Assembly (NCBI GenBank): GCA_002633005.1
Contig: NMRA01000032.1
Coordinates: forward strand, 1,338,940-1,401,849
Length of the DNA: 62,910 bases
Reading direction: 5' to 3'
Source: Phoronis australis
Taxonomy: Eukaryota; Phoronida; Phoronidae
Shown here: piece after piece, positions 36,837 to 49,011 of the stretch
How positions within the stretch are numbered: the stretch's first letter is position 1
How the letters are laid out: each line of letters begins with the position of its first letter
The notes under the pieces: model-generated
Databases searched by the model: none
Told to the model about the DNA's origin: nothing
The model's input: only the letters and a program-made list of their open reading frames with translations
Program-made: the position numbers and the translations under genes

Positions 36837-39800
36837 ATATGTACGTCAATTATAGCTATACTGATGATGAATTTGCGTCTACTGTACTGTTACTTCATTT
36901 ACAGGCTGTGGAGCTAATACTAACATGAATTAGAATTCTTGAAAGTAGCACAGACTTACAACACACTTTTGACATTTCGAAAAGCCTGTAACTGACATGA
37001 CAACCACTAATCATTACAGAATGCTATTTGCTAAGCTTATTAAATATTGATGCACTTGATATTTTTTGAAACTTCAACTGTTCACAGCCAACTAGCGTGT
37101 GATCATATCTTTTGTTGGTTTGACTTAACAACAGTATGTTAAAAATTCTCCAATTTGGGAGACTGAATAATTGTTTTGCGCTAGGTTGGAGCTTGTATCA
37201 AACTTTAGATATATGGTTTTGGTATTCCCAAATTCAAGAATTTTGAACAAAGACAAACGATTATTCACTGTTGATGTTAGACATTATGAGGATGCTTGAA
37301 AACATGTTGGTGGCTTTCATTTCGTTCAGGCAGTGAACACACTTCAAAGGGGTATTACTAAGTCAATTAAGATGATGATGATGTGCTTGTTAAATATATG
37401 ATAAAAATGCAAAAGTTGAAACACCGAACATTCCACTCAGCACTTATCAGTGTTCAAAATCAAATGGGAAGCTGAAATGTAAACTAATTATCTGAGACAC
37501 CAGTCTTCTCGTAATGTGGCCATCTGCAGTAAAGGTACCCACATGCGGACAGACGGGATTACACATTAAGCGGAAGTTTTTGATAATTTTATGAACTAAG
37601 AAATTTATTCTCAGACTGTAGTTTTGATTTAATGTGTTTGTGTGATATCTTTACCATGTCTTCTTTTTACTTTGAACAATTTCTGAAATAATTCCAGCAC
37701 ATTATAAAAGTAGAAGTATAATAGTGGTCAATAGCTTACAAATTAATAAATAAAAAGATGCAATTCACTAACAAAAATCATCAATTAAAGTCAAAGCAAA
37801 AATTGGGCGGCGTTCCATAGATTATGGTAGTGAGCTGGTTATAGGAAACACAACCCTGTATAGCAGGTTGCGCGACAACCAATGGAAAACAGGTTGTCTG
37901 ATAACAAGGAAACACTGTTCAGGTTAACTGCATCAGAATGACTGTCATCAAAATACAGACATGCCGAGGAGGCAAGTTGAAATTCCGGATGCATACAAAT
38001 CATCATTTCTATGCTCTCATAAGAGGCTTCTTGACAATTTAAAAAAATAAATCAATCAGACTGCTTGTTTGAAGCGGTCATCGTTTCCTGGAATCACAGC
38101 ATTAAGCAATAGGTCTTTCACAAAGTGGGGGAAAATGAGCTCTGATAATAGTTCATAGCAGAGAATGCCAGATGGAAATCAGAGCGGAGAACTATTAAGA
38201 ATTAATCAAGAATGGTTATTTGGAAATACGCTCCACTGATGATCCCATTGTCAGGCATTCCTTAGAAATGATTCTTTAATTTCACTCAAGGTTATATTTT
38301 TAGAATGGGTAATTAAACATGCCTTTCACTAGTTGTTCTCTAATTTTGGACAGTCAGATTGATTTTGTAAGCTTTTGTAGGAGGTGAAATATGGTAAAAT
38401 CTCACCAATTTGCAACACTATATGGCAAACAAGCAAAATTTTATTTTCCTTTTTTTAAGGGACACGCATCAGTGAATAAAAACATTATCACTTCCGAGTT
38501 CCCCACCACAGCAACCATCAAATTATTTATAGAGATTATGAGCATTCATAAAAAGTTGAAAGTCATTGGAAATTGAGAAAGATCAATTTTTGCAATTATT
38601 TTTGTCCAAATTTGGTTAAATTTTACTGTAAATAAGGTATCAATTGTGACTATTGTATGGAGCACAGAATAAGGCAACCATTTCATAAATTACTAAACTT
38701 CACAACATTTAGCAGGTACAATAGACCAGAACCTCACGCAGACTGAAATTTTTGTTTCAAATTGGCAGAAAATGCTCTCATCATGTGCATAGGAACTACG
38801 GTAACATCTCTTGAATTTAAGACAGAATACCGCAAACAAACATAACACTGTTTTTTCACTATATTATATAAGAGGATATGAAAACTGTTACAACTTTTTA
38901 TTTCTATACCATAAATAAGACTTTGAGAAATTGTAGACAATCCCATTCTTGTCTTAACAATGTTGAAGCCTCTAAGAGTGAAAAACTGCAAGTTTTGGCA
39001 ATTATTTGTTATTTGATGTTCGTCTGGACATACCAACTGATGAATATAATAAATAAAAGCACGAATATCGTAATGAATGTCATGTAAACATATCAGCCAC
39101 CTTGTGCCACAATATATCAATTAAAGGTCATGCAAAAGCTGTACAGGTCGTAATTCTGTCCTTATTATGTTCGTTTTGTTTTGTGAACTTCGTGTTACAA
39201 GACACTTGATCATGTGAAAGTGAGTTAATCACTCACGAGCATATTGTTATGGCATTTATTGACAAAAATGTCAGACGCTAGTGTGATGAATGTGCAAAGA
39301 AGAACCACTTAGGACCTAAATCACACGCACTTTAACATCTCAGTGAACTATGGGATGTGCATACAGTGCAAGCCAGTATTCAAACAAAATGACCCGAAAT
39401 TCCTCGACATGAAAACTGGCAGACGCCAAATCCATAGTCAGACTAGTCTTTCAGGAAAATTTAGTGAGGTGGCAAAGTTATTTGGTAATTACAATTTTGC
39501 CACTCGTGCAGGTATTACTGTACCAGTTACTTTTGCTGTTAATCGAATTAGCTGTTGTAACGGGAAGACGGTATTTTGTCCCATTGCTTTTGTCGTGTAC
39601 TGTACTAAAAAATACGTAAAGCTCCCATATAGGGAATCTTTCTGGATAGATAGTTAAATGAGACAACCCAGCAGTGATGTTTGTGGACGCCATCTGTGGA
39701 CAATAAATAACTTAATTCAAATGCCAAACATCAAAAGCAAATGAGATTGGCCAACACGACTACGGAATTCTGCAACTTCTCTCAAGAAGAACTAAATATA

Positions 39801-41526
39801 CACAAGAGGGTTCTCACAAGTTACAAGTCAGGTGTTATGTGCAAGGAGCCCAATATAAGTAACCTGCGCACGTCTGATGTGATTCAGACATCGAACTGCC
39901 ATCTAACTAATTCTTGACACTGGGTCTGTTCCATGACGTGCATAAGTAAGGAATGTTGTTTCATGCTCCATTCATCTATTTATGAAAAAATATTCAATCT
40001 TACTTTAATGTATAAATCTGATCATTTTATATATAAACTATAGCTCAAATGTGATGTGTAGACAATTCTATTGGTGAAACTTTACTGCAAGTTATCGAGT
40101 GAATGTGGAAAACAGTGGAGATGCTTCAAATAACAAAACCATATTACTTCCGTGTTTTTATTTACATTAACGATGCGTATAATTGGTGTACCAGCACCAA
40201 TGAATCGGAGCATAATAATTCACACATTCAAGACAAGGTTCAAGTCATCCAGTGCCGAGATCTGTTCACAAATACTAACCAATATAAAATATATCAGTAG
40301 AACGCAAAGGACATGGAATCGTCTTAAAACATAAAAACATACTTTAATAAACATAATCTACTTGAAATATCTTCAAAACAACACAAACAACACTTATGTT
40401 TCAAAAATTGAAATATCAATACATTATTAAGGTCGTCTCTGAAATAACTTTAGTATCTACATCATCCTAAACCTCTCCTCTGACACGGGAAGGTTTGCAG
40501 ATAAAATATATTGCTTCCCTTTTTCATCGTTGAATACTTACTGGTGTTGCAAATGTATATCATCTTTAGAATTCAAAAAATCTTCCTTAGCATTGTAAAT
40601 AAAATGCTTTTATAGTTTTTAAATTTCTGGAACCATTCTACGCACTTTGGCCACCGTAGATCTAAGTGAATGTCCTTAGTCAACTACTAAGCTTGAGCCA
40701 TTGACCTTTGAACCTAACGACGGTACAACCCTGCAGTCAACCAAGGTTAGTTTAGACACAAAATGGTGGCCTCTGTATAGTTTCAATTACTGATTAACGA
40801 AATAATGTACAGTGCTTTACAATGTAGGTCACCTTATTTGATTCTTAATTTATATGAAAGCAGAGTCTAGATTGAGCCATGAACATTCACTTACTTCTTT
40901 CAGTATGCTTGTTTTTTTCCTGGTTGGCCCGATTTTAACCGTAGTTCGTGAAGTGAGAATGGCTTTAACTGTGATTCTGATTCACCTTTTTAAACACTAA
41001 AATCACTTCATTCAAGTTCAGACAAAAATCCCAAACTATCGTTTCTTAGGACAGTAAAACAATGCAAAACTGTTAATTTTAACAGCTAACAAGCACTTGT
41101 TAACTCTAAATACCTTTGAGGCAGATCAAAATATCTATTATATAATACCTTACATTTCAAGTAAGTGTAAGCTGAGTACAATGTAAGTTATCAGTTAAAA
41201 CACTTCATTTTTACAACACCAAAACATTGACCAGACTACATTGCGGGCAAGGTCACATGAATACATTGGTCTCGTGAGAGAAAAAATCAACCTAGTTGCT
41301 GACCTGAGGTTGTAACTTTGATTCTTATAACTCATTTTTTTTCAAAATATATGACTGAGCTAACTCTAGGCTATGCAATGTGGACACATGAAATCCACTT
41401 TCCATGTATGAATTAATCTGTGACAAGGCATTATCAACAGCTATCACCATTGTGATTTTAACAACAGGTGGCACTGATATTGTGAGTGGAGATCACCATC
41501 TTGAGACTTGTTTGACTGGCAAGGAC

Positions 41527-41659
41527 TTATGGGTAATCTATGGCACTGTTCCATTCACTCTCTCCACTGTCACCATCTCCAACTGTGGATAAGTCTCCAA
41601 CAGTTTCTGTTGCAGACTGGCCATCTGTGTAGTGTTGCCATGGAAATGGTCTTGAATTA
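41527..41659 (-). CDS. Putative terminal exon of a small Cys-rich protein gene (gene 4)
   Basis: A strong acceptor (ttttgttttctag) precedes 133 nt reading NSRPFPWQHYTDGQSATETV and then GDLSTVGDGDSGESEWNSAI, ending DYP plus TAA at 41529-41527. The acidic, Ser/Thr/Gly-rich tail looks coding. The exon begins in phase 2, which matches the donor at 48649 about 7 kb upstream, so the two may be spliced directly or through phase 2-2 exons I could not find. No family is recognised. Confidence 0.4.
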
Positions 41660-41874
41660 CTAGAAAACAAAACAAAACAGGATCTAGGAATGAGTAACAC
41701 TAGAGGTAAGAGTTCATATTTCAATCACAGACACACAGTTGTTCTGAGTAACATTAACCATCACCAATGCTCAACTACTGAAAGGTGTCATCCCTCATTT
41801 CCCCCACACATAATTCAAGTTGATTTGCAAACTATTACAAGAGCCACTCACACTGTGCAATAATGCAGTTGCAA

Positions 41875-41995
41875 TAAATTCTCATTCATGTGTAATATCA
41901 GATCAACAAGCTTCTTTCCATGTCTCATAGCATGTGGTAATATAATGAAAATAAATCCTCAGTCATGTTTAATATCAGATTGACAAGCTTCCCTC
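41875..41995. repeat. Diverged ~76-bp tandem duplication
   Basis: aaattctcattcatgtgtaa with tatcagatcaacaagcttc is followed by aaatcctcagtcatgttta with atatcagattgacaagcttc. Confidence 0.6.
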
Positions 41996-43164
41996 CAAAG
42001 CAATTTTCTGCCATGAAATGGGCAAAGTTTTCTATCAAAGAAACACTAATATACTAAAAATGCAAGCGGTAATTTAAAAAATCATGAAAGTTTTTGATGA
42101 GTATGTTAGAGAATTTGTACGCATTCGAATACCATTACATGCTTTTTTCTAAATTCAGAATGTGATACATTTTCAAATGAAATCTTCATACAGAGGAATT
42201 ATTGACAGTAAAATTGCTCTTGATTCCAATTTAAAACAAATTGTTGACCCCTATTCTATGAACACACACAACTGCCTTTTGCCAGCATAATGTTATAAGC
42301 AAAACACTTCATGTTTCAAGACACATAGAGCTAACAACTTAACCCTAATTACCTCCCAGGCAAATTTAAAGGTGATGTTGAGTATGGAGATTTAGTAGGC
42401 AGAGCTAATGTTACACGATTTAACTATGAGCAGCTGAAGTGCGTAATTTTGATGGTGACAAATTCTATTTATTCATTGCAAGCAGGGTATTTTATCTTGT
42501 TGCTAAACCTGGCTTCAAAGTGAGAGAGCCAGTCGTAAACAAAAATAATGTTTAGTTTAGAGAACATTTTTTTCATACAGTAGCCTGGCAGTCAGACACC
42601 ACAACAAAAGTACTTGAACATATTCAAATACCAACAGTGCAGATATTTCCCAGTGAGATCATGCACAGCATTCCTCAGTGACCACTGAACATACAGCAGG
42701 TGCCAAGTCTATACCACAGAGACTGAGATACTAATCTTTGGATAGTACAGTGTGATGATCTTAGCACTGACAAACAAACAATGTGGTTCCTGGAAGATAC
42801 AAGCATGCATTCTCCTACACTTCTTAAAGAGACATCATCAGTCTTGCGGTCGAAAAATGGATTTACAGGATTATGATTGGATGGGCTAGACTTTTTGAAA
42901 TTATTAGCTTTGGCCATAGCTATAACAATGAAAGTTGTATTTTTGTGATTTTATTATCACTATTATTATTGTTGCTATTCGAAAAAAATAACCAGCTGTA
43001 AGGACATTGCAAACCCAGAAATTACTTCCCATCTGACTTGAAGCAACAGGTTGACCCTATTTCATTGTGGTCTAAATAATCTTAATAAACTGCTAAATTC
43101 ATATATCCACTGAAGTTGCGCTCCATTAATTTTAGCGCTACGTAGGACAATAGAAAAACGTACA

Positions 43165-43630
43165 GAATTGGTTTACTTTGGAACACCATATCTCAGAAAC
43201 GCCTGACCTTATAAATATGAAACTTTCATAGAGTACGATTTATGCACTATTCTCCACAACGTTGTTAGGAATTATTTTTGAGAAGATCCACATTTGCATA
43301 AGGGGATACAAAACAGGTCTTATACTTTTCATGAAAAAAGTTAAAGTTGCATTAATAGAAAACGAAATATTTTGAAAAACTGTAACAGCGTTTTTGAGAT
43401 CTTACAGTGAGCATTTACATCAAATATAACTTGATCATATTATTGATTCTGTTATTTGCTATCAATGCACCTTATTTCCCTATATTTCCTAAAAGACATG
43501 TTCACATGACCCAATTAATGAAATATTGCTAAAAAGCCGAAAATAAAAAATTCTACAGATTTTATACTTTCGCAAAATTTATAGTTTTACCGAGTTAAAA
43601 GATACAGTTTTGTAGACATTTGACTAAATA
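43165..43630 (+). repeat. Dispersed repeat family 1, copy 4
   Basis: The blocks include tatctcagaaacgcctgacc, tttatgcactattctcc, ccacatttgcataagggg, aaaactgtaacagcgttttt and ttttgtagacatttgacta. A Tc1-like MITE (43629-43826) sits directly at its end. Confidence 0.65.
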
Positions 43631-43826
43631 GACCTTATTCATGCAGTCGCCATTTTAGTAGTGAGCCTCTTTTTAGGTTTAAAAAAAACAATGCATTTGA
43701 GACATAAATATAACAAGGTGCGCAAAAAAAAATTGCTTTACAGTGTGGTTAAGCGCGGAACGCATTGTTTTTAAAACCTAAAAAGAGGCTCACTTTCCGA
43801 AATGACGACTGTGAGAATGAGGTGTA
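43629..43826. mobile_element. 198-bp Tc1/mariner-like MITE with ~60-bp inverted arms and TA ends
   Basis: The left arm (TA, GACCTTATTC, GCAGTCGCCATTTTAG, GTGAGCCTCTTTTTAGGTTT) returns inverted at the right end (revcomp CACCTCATTC, ACAGTCGTCATTTCGG, GTGAGCCTCTTTTTAGGTTT). TA is at both borders, which suggests a TA target site. The arms would fold into a long stem. Confidence 0.65.
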
Positions 43827-44334
43827 TACACAGGTTTGTCAATAATGTCCTACACAGCTTAACAAGAAGCATCTATTTAAGCGACCTCCTTCAGTAACTT
43901 CAAAGCATGATCACTGGCTTCAAACAAAATTCAAGCACTGGCGCTTGACTTTGCCTTTCAATGCAGATTTAATGTAATAATAATTTCATTACCGTTTTAA
44001 CACAGATTTTGTCCACTAATCAATTGAAAGCTCATTTCAAGTTAATGTCCTAAGTTCCGATTCTGAACAAAATTGAGTTACAATTGATCACAAGACTCTG
44101 GTAAGAATAGACAGTTTACTGGAATTTATAGGGCAATGCAAACAGAGTGAGATAAAATTACTTCGCTACAGCAATGTGAAACAGCTTTGTTTGGATAATT
44201 AAGTCATGCATGCCAATCTAATGTCTAATAAACCAACTGAAGTTGCTTGAAGTTCTCAATAGTTTTCCAATGGGGGCCTAGAGACAAGAGGCTTCTGTAA
44301 AAATATTTGATTTATAGTAAGATCTCACAACTTT

Positions 44335-44450
44335 TGGACAAGAATAATTGATGAAATAAACAATTTTTAATTTTTCAAAGGCTAATAACTTTGTTGTGAA
44401 TGCCCAGTCCCTCAAAACACTGTCCAATGGTAGCTATGACATACATGCTA
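44335..44450 (+). repeat. Dispersed repeat family 2, partial copy
   Basis: It shares tttttcaaaggctaata and ctgtccaatggtagctatga with the other members. It is diverged and short. Confidence 0.35.
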
Positions 44451-45016
44451 CGACAGGTAAATCCTTTATTTTGTGCTATTAATCTGCTATGAAAACAAAG
44501 AAAAAAAACTTCACCATGTTATGTCTTACATTGATGCTCCCATATTTTTACAGAATAGCGCTTGTCTTGCTCCTTACTCAAATGAATAGTGATTTCTGTG
44601 CTCTGGAAGAATTCATCTGACAATCATTTCTAATTTCAGTAATGAACAGGTTGAAGCTAGTTTTATGATAGCGGTTTTGCTGGAAAATGGGTTCAGGGCC
44701 ACATCAAAACAAAGTGAAATTCAACGCAAGAAAACAGGAAGTCTTCATTGTTTGAACATGAAATATGCTTTTAGTGGTTCTGATAAAACTAAAACATTTT
44801 ATAACTTGTGAACTTGTGTCACCAAATATATTCCAAAAATGATTAGGGTTGACTGACAGAAGGAAATAACAGTCTCTAGACAGTTCACTTGACTCTTGCC
44901 ATGACCGTGGTTGCTTTTCCGGTACATTGCTGTACAGGTCAGAATAATACAGGAAGAAATTATTAGCATTGAACTATCTCACATCTGTAGGTCAATCAGG
45001 TTCAACATTTGGCAAA

Positions 45017-45114
45017 TGTCTCTTAACAGGGTCCCACATTTTGAGAACCAGCGTGATGCCCATTATTTAATAGAGAGAACTGGTTCTCAAAATGCGGGAC
45101 CCCTGTATGTGACT
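45017..45114 (+). repeat. Hairpin (foldback) element, copy C
   Basis: The inner stem TTTTGAGAACCAG / CTGGTTCTCAAAA is perfect. It extends through TCCCACA / TGCGGGA and aacaggg / ccctgta to the ends. The loop gcgtgatgcccattatttaa... has the orientation of copy A. Confidence 0.8.
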
Positions 45115-45929
45115 ATTACCCAAACTTTGGCACCATGCAGTCAAATGCATTTAGACAAAAATGGCAGGCAAAAGTATGGCAGGATGCAAGGCAAGGAACC
45201 AACAAATAGTAAGTCTAAATCCAAGAAATAACTTGCAGGTTCATGCTGTCACAATGCAAACATGCGTGAGAAATACCTCTTAGTACACTTAACATCAAAA
45301 AGACACATCAAGATGAAACGGTATAGGAAATAACTTTCTTTTGATAATTTCAAGAAAACACAGTCGTAACTTTAAACACATATAGTGTTAAATCAAATTC
45401 TGTCATGTTATTTTCTGAATTGCTTATTCGCGAAATAAACAATGCAACACCTTTAACTGAGCAGACAGTACTGAGAGAGCTCGCTATAAAAGTACACAGC
45501 ACTCAGGTACTCCAAATCCTGAGTTCAGTCACATAACATGCCCTAATACTAGTACTGTGTTATAAACTCCTCCACTGGAGAACAGGTGAGCCGAGGGAAT
45601 GTCATATCCATCATTTGGCAATGTTAAAGTTATGCGAGACTTTATCAATGAGTCTGTGAATTTTGTCAAATATCTAGAAAAACCATAGAATTTAACTTTA
45701 TTGGTAAAAGTACACATTTTTTGAAAGTAGAATATCTGGAATTTGATTTTTGACTCGATACCGATCTAACCTTTGATTGGGTCACGTGACCAGCTTGTTT
45801 TAGAAACATTTATGAAAAAATTAAAGGTGCATTCATTACGCAATTGAGGGAAAGGTGCCTGTGTCTTCCAATAGAAGAATTTTTCGAATAAGGGAAAAAT
45901 ACCCAGTCCGTCACAACCAATTTCACCCC

Positions 45930-46235
45930 CACCAATTCCACCTAAAACAACGGTATCAATGACACGACCAAATTTCTTTTGACATATCTGTTCAAGATGA
46001 AATTCTAAAAAGTGATACGGATTTCTTAATTATCCTACTGTTTTTGTTTTACTTTCATTTTTTGTAATAGTCCTAAACTCCCAATGTCTAATATCTTCTC
46101 AAGCAAAAGTGAAAACAATTAAAAACAACTGGAAAACAACGCATAGTGCACTTTACCTGAGAGTTTCATTTGAATCCATTCAGCCACCTCTAAGATATGA
46201 CGTTCTAATTCAAGTATGTTTACTTCGATTTTTTT
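45930..46235 (-). repeat. Dispersed repeat family 1, partial inverse copy
   Basis: Read on the minus strand it shows tatcttagaggtggctga, gaaactctcaggtaaagtgc, cacttttgcttgagaag, atttcatcttgaacag and gtcattgataccgttgtttt, in the family order. Confidence 0.5.
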
Positions 46236-47234
46236 AGATAACTAAACAGGGCAGCTTTAAATATTTTAATACCAGGGCTTCCGTTAATAAATCTGTCGTG
46301 GTGTTTTCTTTGGCTGGATTAACTCACTTTAATGTTGATTCATAACTGGGCAATGTTGGAGATCAGAATGTTATATTACTAGCAAATCCTATTTCAGTTT
46401 CTTTCTGGAAACCAATATCAATATATTAACCTTGTTTTTTAGCAGAAAAGGCATTCTCATAATTATGCAATCCCACTATTAGCGAGGGAAAAAGAACAGC
46501 AAATGAAAATCTAATACAATCTGGGACTACTTTTGAAATCTAAAAAAGACTAGAATCTAGAGAGAAAAAATCATGAATGTTAAGAAAAACTAACAAAATT
46601 CACAGAAGCACTAGGTTAGACAAACAAAACAATCCAAATATTCTTCCAGCAATTTTGGTATCAAGGGACTACTACTGAGAAGAAAGTGTGCTAATGAAAT
46701 GCCAATTACGACATCAAAAACCTACTTCAACATTCTGTAATAGCTTCAGTGACAGGCACACTACGGACACATAACTTTTTAATTGCCTTTAACAAATAAC
46801 TGTATCAGAATGAATCAGTAAGGTGGTTCAAACAATAAACTCTTTTAACATTGCAGCGAGTAACTGGACGAACGCGACAATTTGAACTCATACGTAATGC
46901 AAGAACTGCCATTTTTCCAATGAAAATTACGTAACTAAAAACCTAAAATCATTATTTCCTGCTTTCTTATGTGCCTGGACTCGAGATTGCAAACACTTCA
47001 GCTGTTTTATCAGTAATGAACAATCAAAACATAATAGAAGAACTTCTCCGCTAAGATTTTAAACAAACACTCTGAACACGCTGTGGTTGCTAATCTCAAG
47101 TACGTGTCGACAGAGTCTGTCCATAATAATAGAGATGGCGGCGGCGATATGTCAAAAAGATTTCAAAACATCAATGCAGTGGAATTTCGAATTTTTAGTG
47201 TAAAAAAGAGACATCGTCGGCATGAAAAGTGATT

Positions 47235-47335
47235 TTCTGAGATCAACCTCAGCATGGGGTTGAACCTGTAACCCCTGCTGTCGCAGCCAAACCACCTCAG
47301 AGCTAGCGGAACTAAATCTCACTCGATAAACGGTG
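47235..47335 (-). mobile_element. tRNA-derived SINE-like remnant
   Basis: On the minus strand TAGCTCTGAGGTGG resembles an A box, and GGTTCAACCCC about 35 nt further on resembles a B box. Other arms are not tRNA-like. It overlaps a 96-codon minus-strand open frame that I regard as spurious. Confidence 0.45.
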
Positions 47336-48648
47336 GAGCATTTCAAGTGTACTAAACTGGCGAAGTCACCAACCTTAAATTCAACGAATGTCGGCAGACG
47401 ATGGCGAGATTGACGCTTTGTCATGAAATTACAAAAACACAAATGATTGTTGTTTCATGGCTCTGGTCAAAGGAAATAGATTTAAGAAATCTTTACCATC
47501 CAATAGCGATGCCATTTTTGTGCTGTAAAACCCATAATATCCCTTTAAATTAATGAAACATATTCAAATTCAAGATTAAATGATATTTTTGTTTTGAAAC
47601 CACATTCTGACTCTTATGCTAAATCAGAACTCGATTTTAACTATCAATATCTAGCTATTGGCGAATCTAAATTATATACTACAAATGAACACGTGGATAA
47701 GGTCTTCTGACATATTTTTAATAAGTTACTCTTAAAAGGTTTTAGCCTTTAATTTCCAATGAATTCATCATCGAACCTAACCTATACATGTATATGTTCA
47801 GTAGTAAATTCTTAATAGTGTGATGTGGATGTTTTGAGTTTCTAACCAAGGATGGAAGACAGTTTAAAAATTTGGTAAACATGACAGCCACAGGATGATT
47901 GATTTACACTGTCCAGCTTCACAATTTCATAGACATGCCTTACATTTGAAACTTAAGGAGGGATGTTTAGGGGTCCTTTCAGTGGATTAAATAGATGTAC
48001 AGACAACGCATTCCGATAATTACAAGATTCTAACGACATTTTGGTAAAAATTTTGTTCAATAGAGGATGTTGTTGGATTATTGTTTTTCAAAGTTCTCTC
48101 TAGTAACTGGATTCAGAAGAAAATGGCCAAAATCTTAAAAAATTTAATTTCAAAGTGGCGATTACTGGAGTTACTAATAGAAATATTGTGTAATAAACTT
48201 GCTAATAAATATCCAAAAAGAAGCCTGGTGTAAGTAGACGTAATACATAAAATAACTGACATCAACAGTAAATCGGTTCCCTAAAGTCTCACCATTTTAC
48301 AACAACGATAATAAGGGTAACCAATCTGTCTCCTTAGACAACCATTGCCAATTCTTAGCAAACAGCGTTTTGTTCTCATTTCCTTTCTCATGCACTGCAG
48401 AACTTTTCATACAAATACATTCGTGGCACACAGCTTTGAATCAAAGATGTATAATGGTTTCATATAACGTGTGAGAAAGGAAAGAATTTGTAAAAAGCAG
48501 TTGTAATGCGTAAGGATTCAACGTGCATCTCATCTCGTCAGAAAAAATCAAAGAAGAAAGAAGGCTGTACACTATGAATGCTCATTCAGCTGGCGGAGAT
48601 GATTTGTTACCCTTATTATGTACATTTGAAAATTCAGAAAATACTTAC

Positions 48649-48746
48649 CCGAGACTTCGGATACGACTGCAACAAAAGCCACACAGGGCCGGTGAACAAC
48701 AAGAGAAGAGCGCACAGTTACAGGCGGCCATAGCGCGAGCAGCCAT
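48649..48746 (-). CDS. Putative first exon of a Cys-rich protein (gene 4)
   Basis: This ATG has an ideal Kozak context (ccaccATGG). It starts MAARAMAACNCALFSCCSPA and then LCGFCCSRIRSL, and ends GG|gtaagt in phase 2. The Cys-rich, Ala/Leu-rich N-terminus suggests a palmitoylated or membrane-associated start. The stop codon of the GPCR gene lies only about 265 bp upstream on the same strand. I first considered this the 5' exon of the ACP6-like gene, but no linking exon was found and a better phase match is the terminal exon at 41659. The function is unknown. Confidence 0.45.
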
Positions 48747-48790
48747 GGTGGATTAGTAGACAACAATGCTTTTACAGAAACAGACAAACT

Positions 48791-48796
48791 TTAATG
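48791..48796 (-). terminator. Possible ATTAAA polyadenylation signal of the GPCR gene
   Basis: ATTAAA on the minus strand lies about 215 bp after the GPCR stop codon and only about 45 bp before the ATG of the next gene on the same strand. If it is used, cleavage would fall at or beyond the 5' end of that gene. The hexamer is common by chance in AT-rich DNA. Confidence 0.25.
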
Positions 48797-49011
48797 ATTA
48801 GAACAGACCTAGATTTCAACAACATTAAAAGCACAATGACATATCAACTGCATATAGCGAGCACATCCTTTTGTTAAACTTCTGCACAGTTAACAGTTGG
48901 TCTTCATCCACTAGATGTCATTCACAATGCCGAAGCCAAGCCACATGGGTTGCAATAGTACAAGACGTTATTGTGAGCAGAATACCAGTATCTGTTCCCA
49001 GCAACAACAGT

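Larger units (their letters stand above)
32400..41526. other. Region upstream of the recognised ACP6-like exons
   Basis: The 5' exons of the phosphatase (expected to carry the RHGxR motif) should lie here or beyond, but I cannot identify them. The region holds the RT-related pseudogene at 33539, hairpin copy B, family 1 copy 3 and the MITE at 36516. Confidence 0.35.

Noticed and set aside
42330-42535. Plus-strand Ig-V-like string (LPGKFKGDVEYGDLVGRANV...) with a frame change afterwards
   Set aside because: It lacks both disulfide cysteines and any splice context. The resemblance is too weak to call a pseudogene.
47152-47442. 96-codon minus-strand frame
   Set aside because: It spans a tRNA-derived SINE-like sequence with A and B boxes, which explains the open frame.
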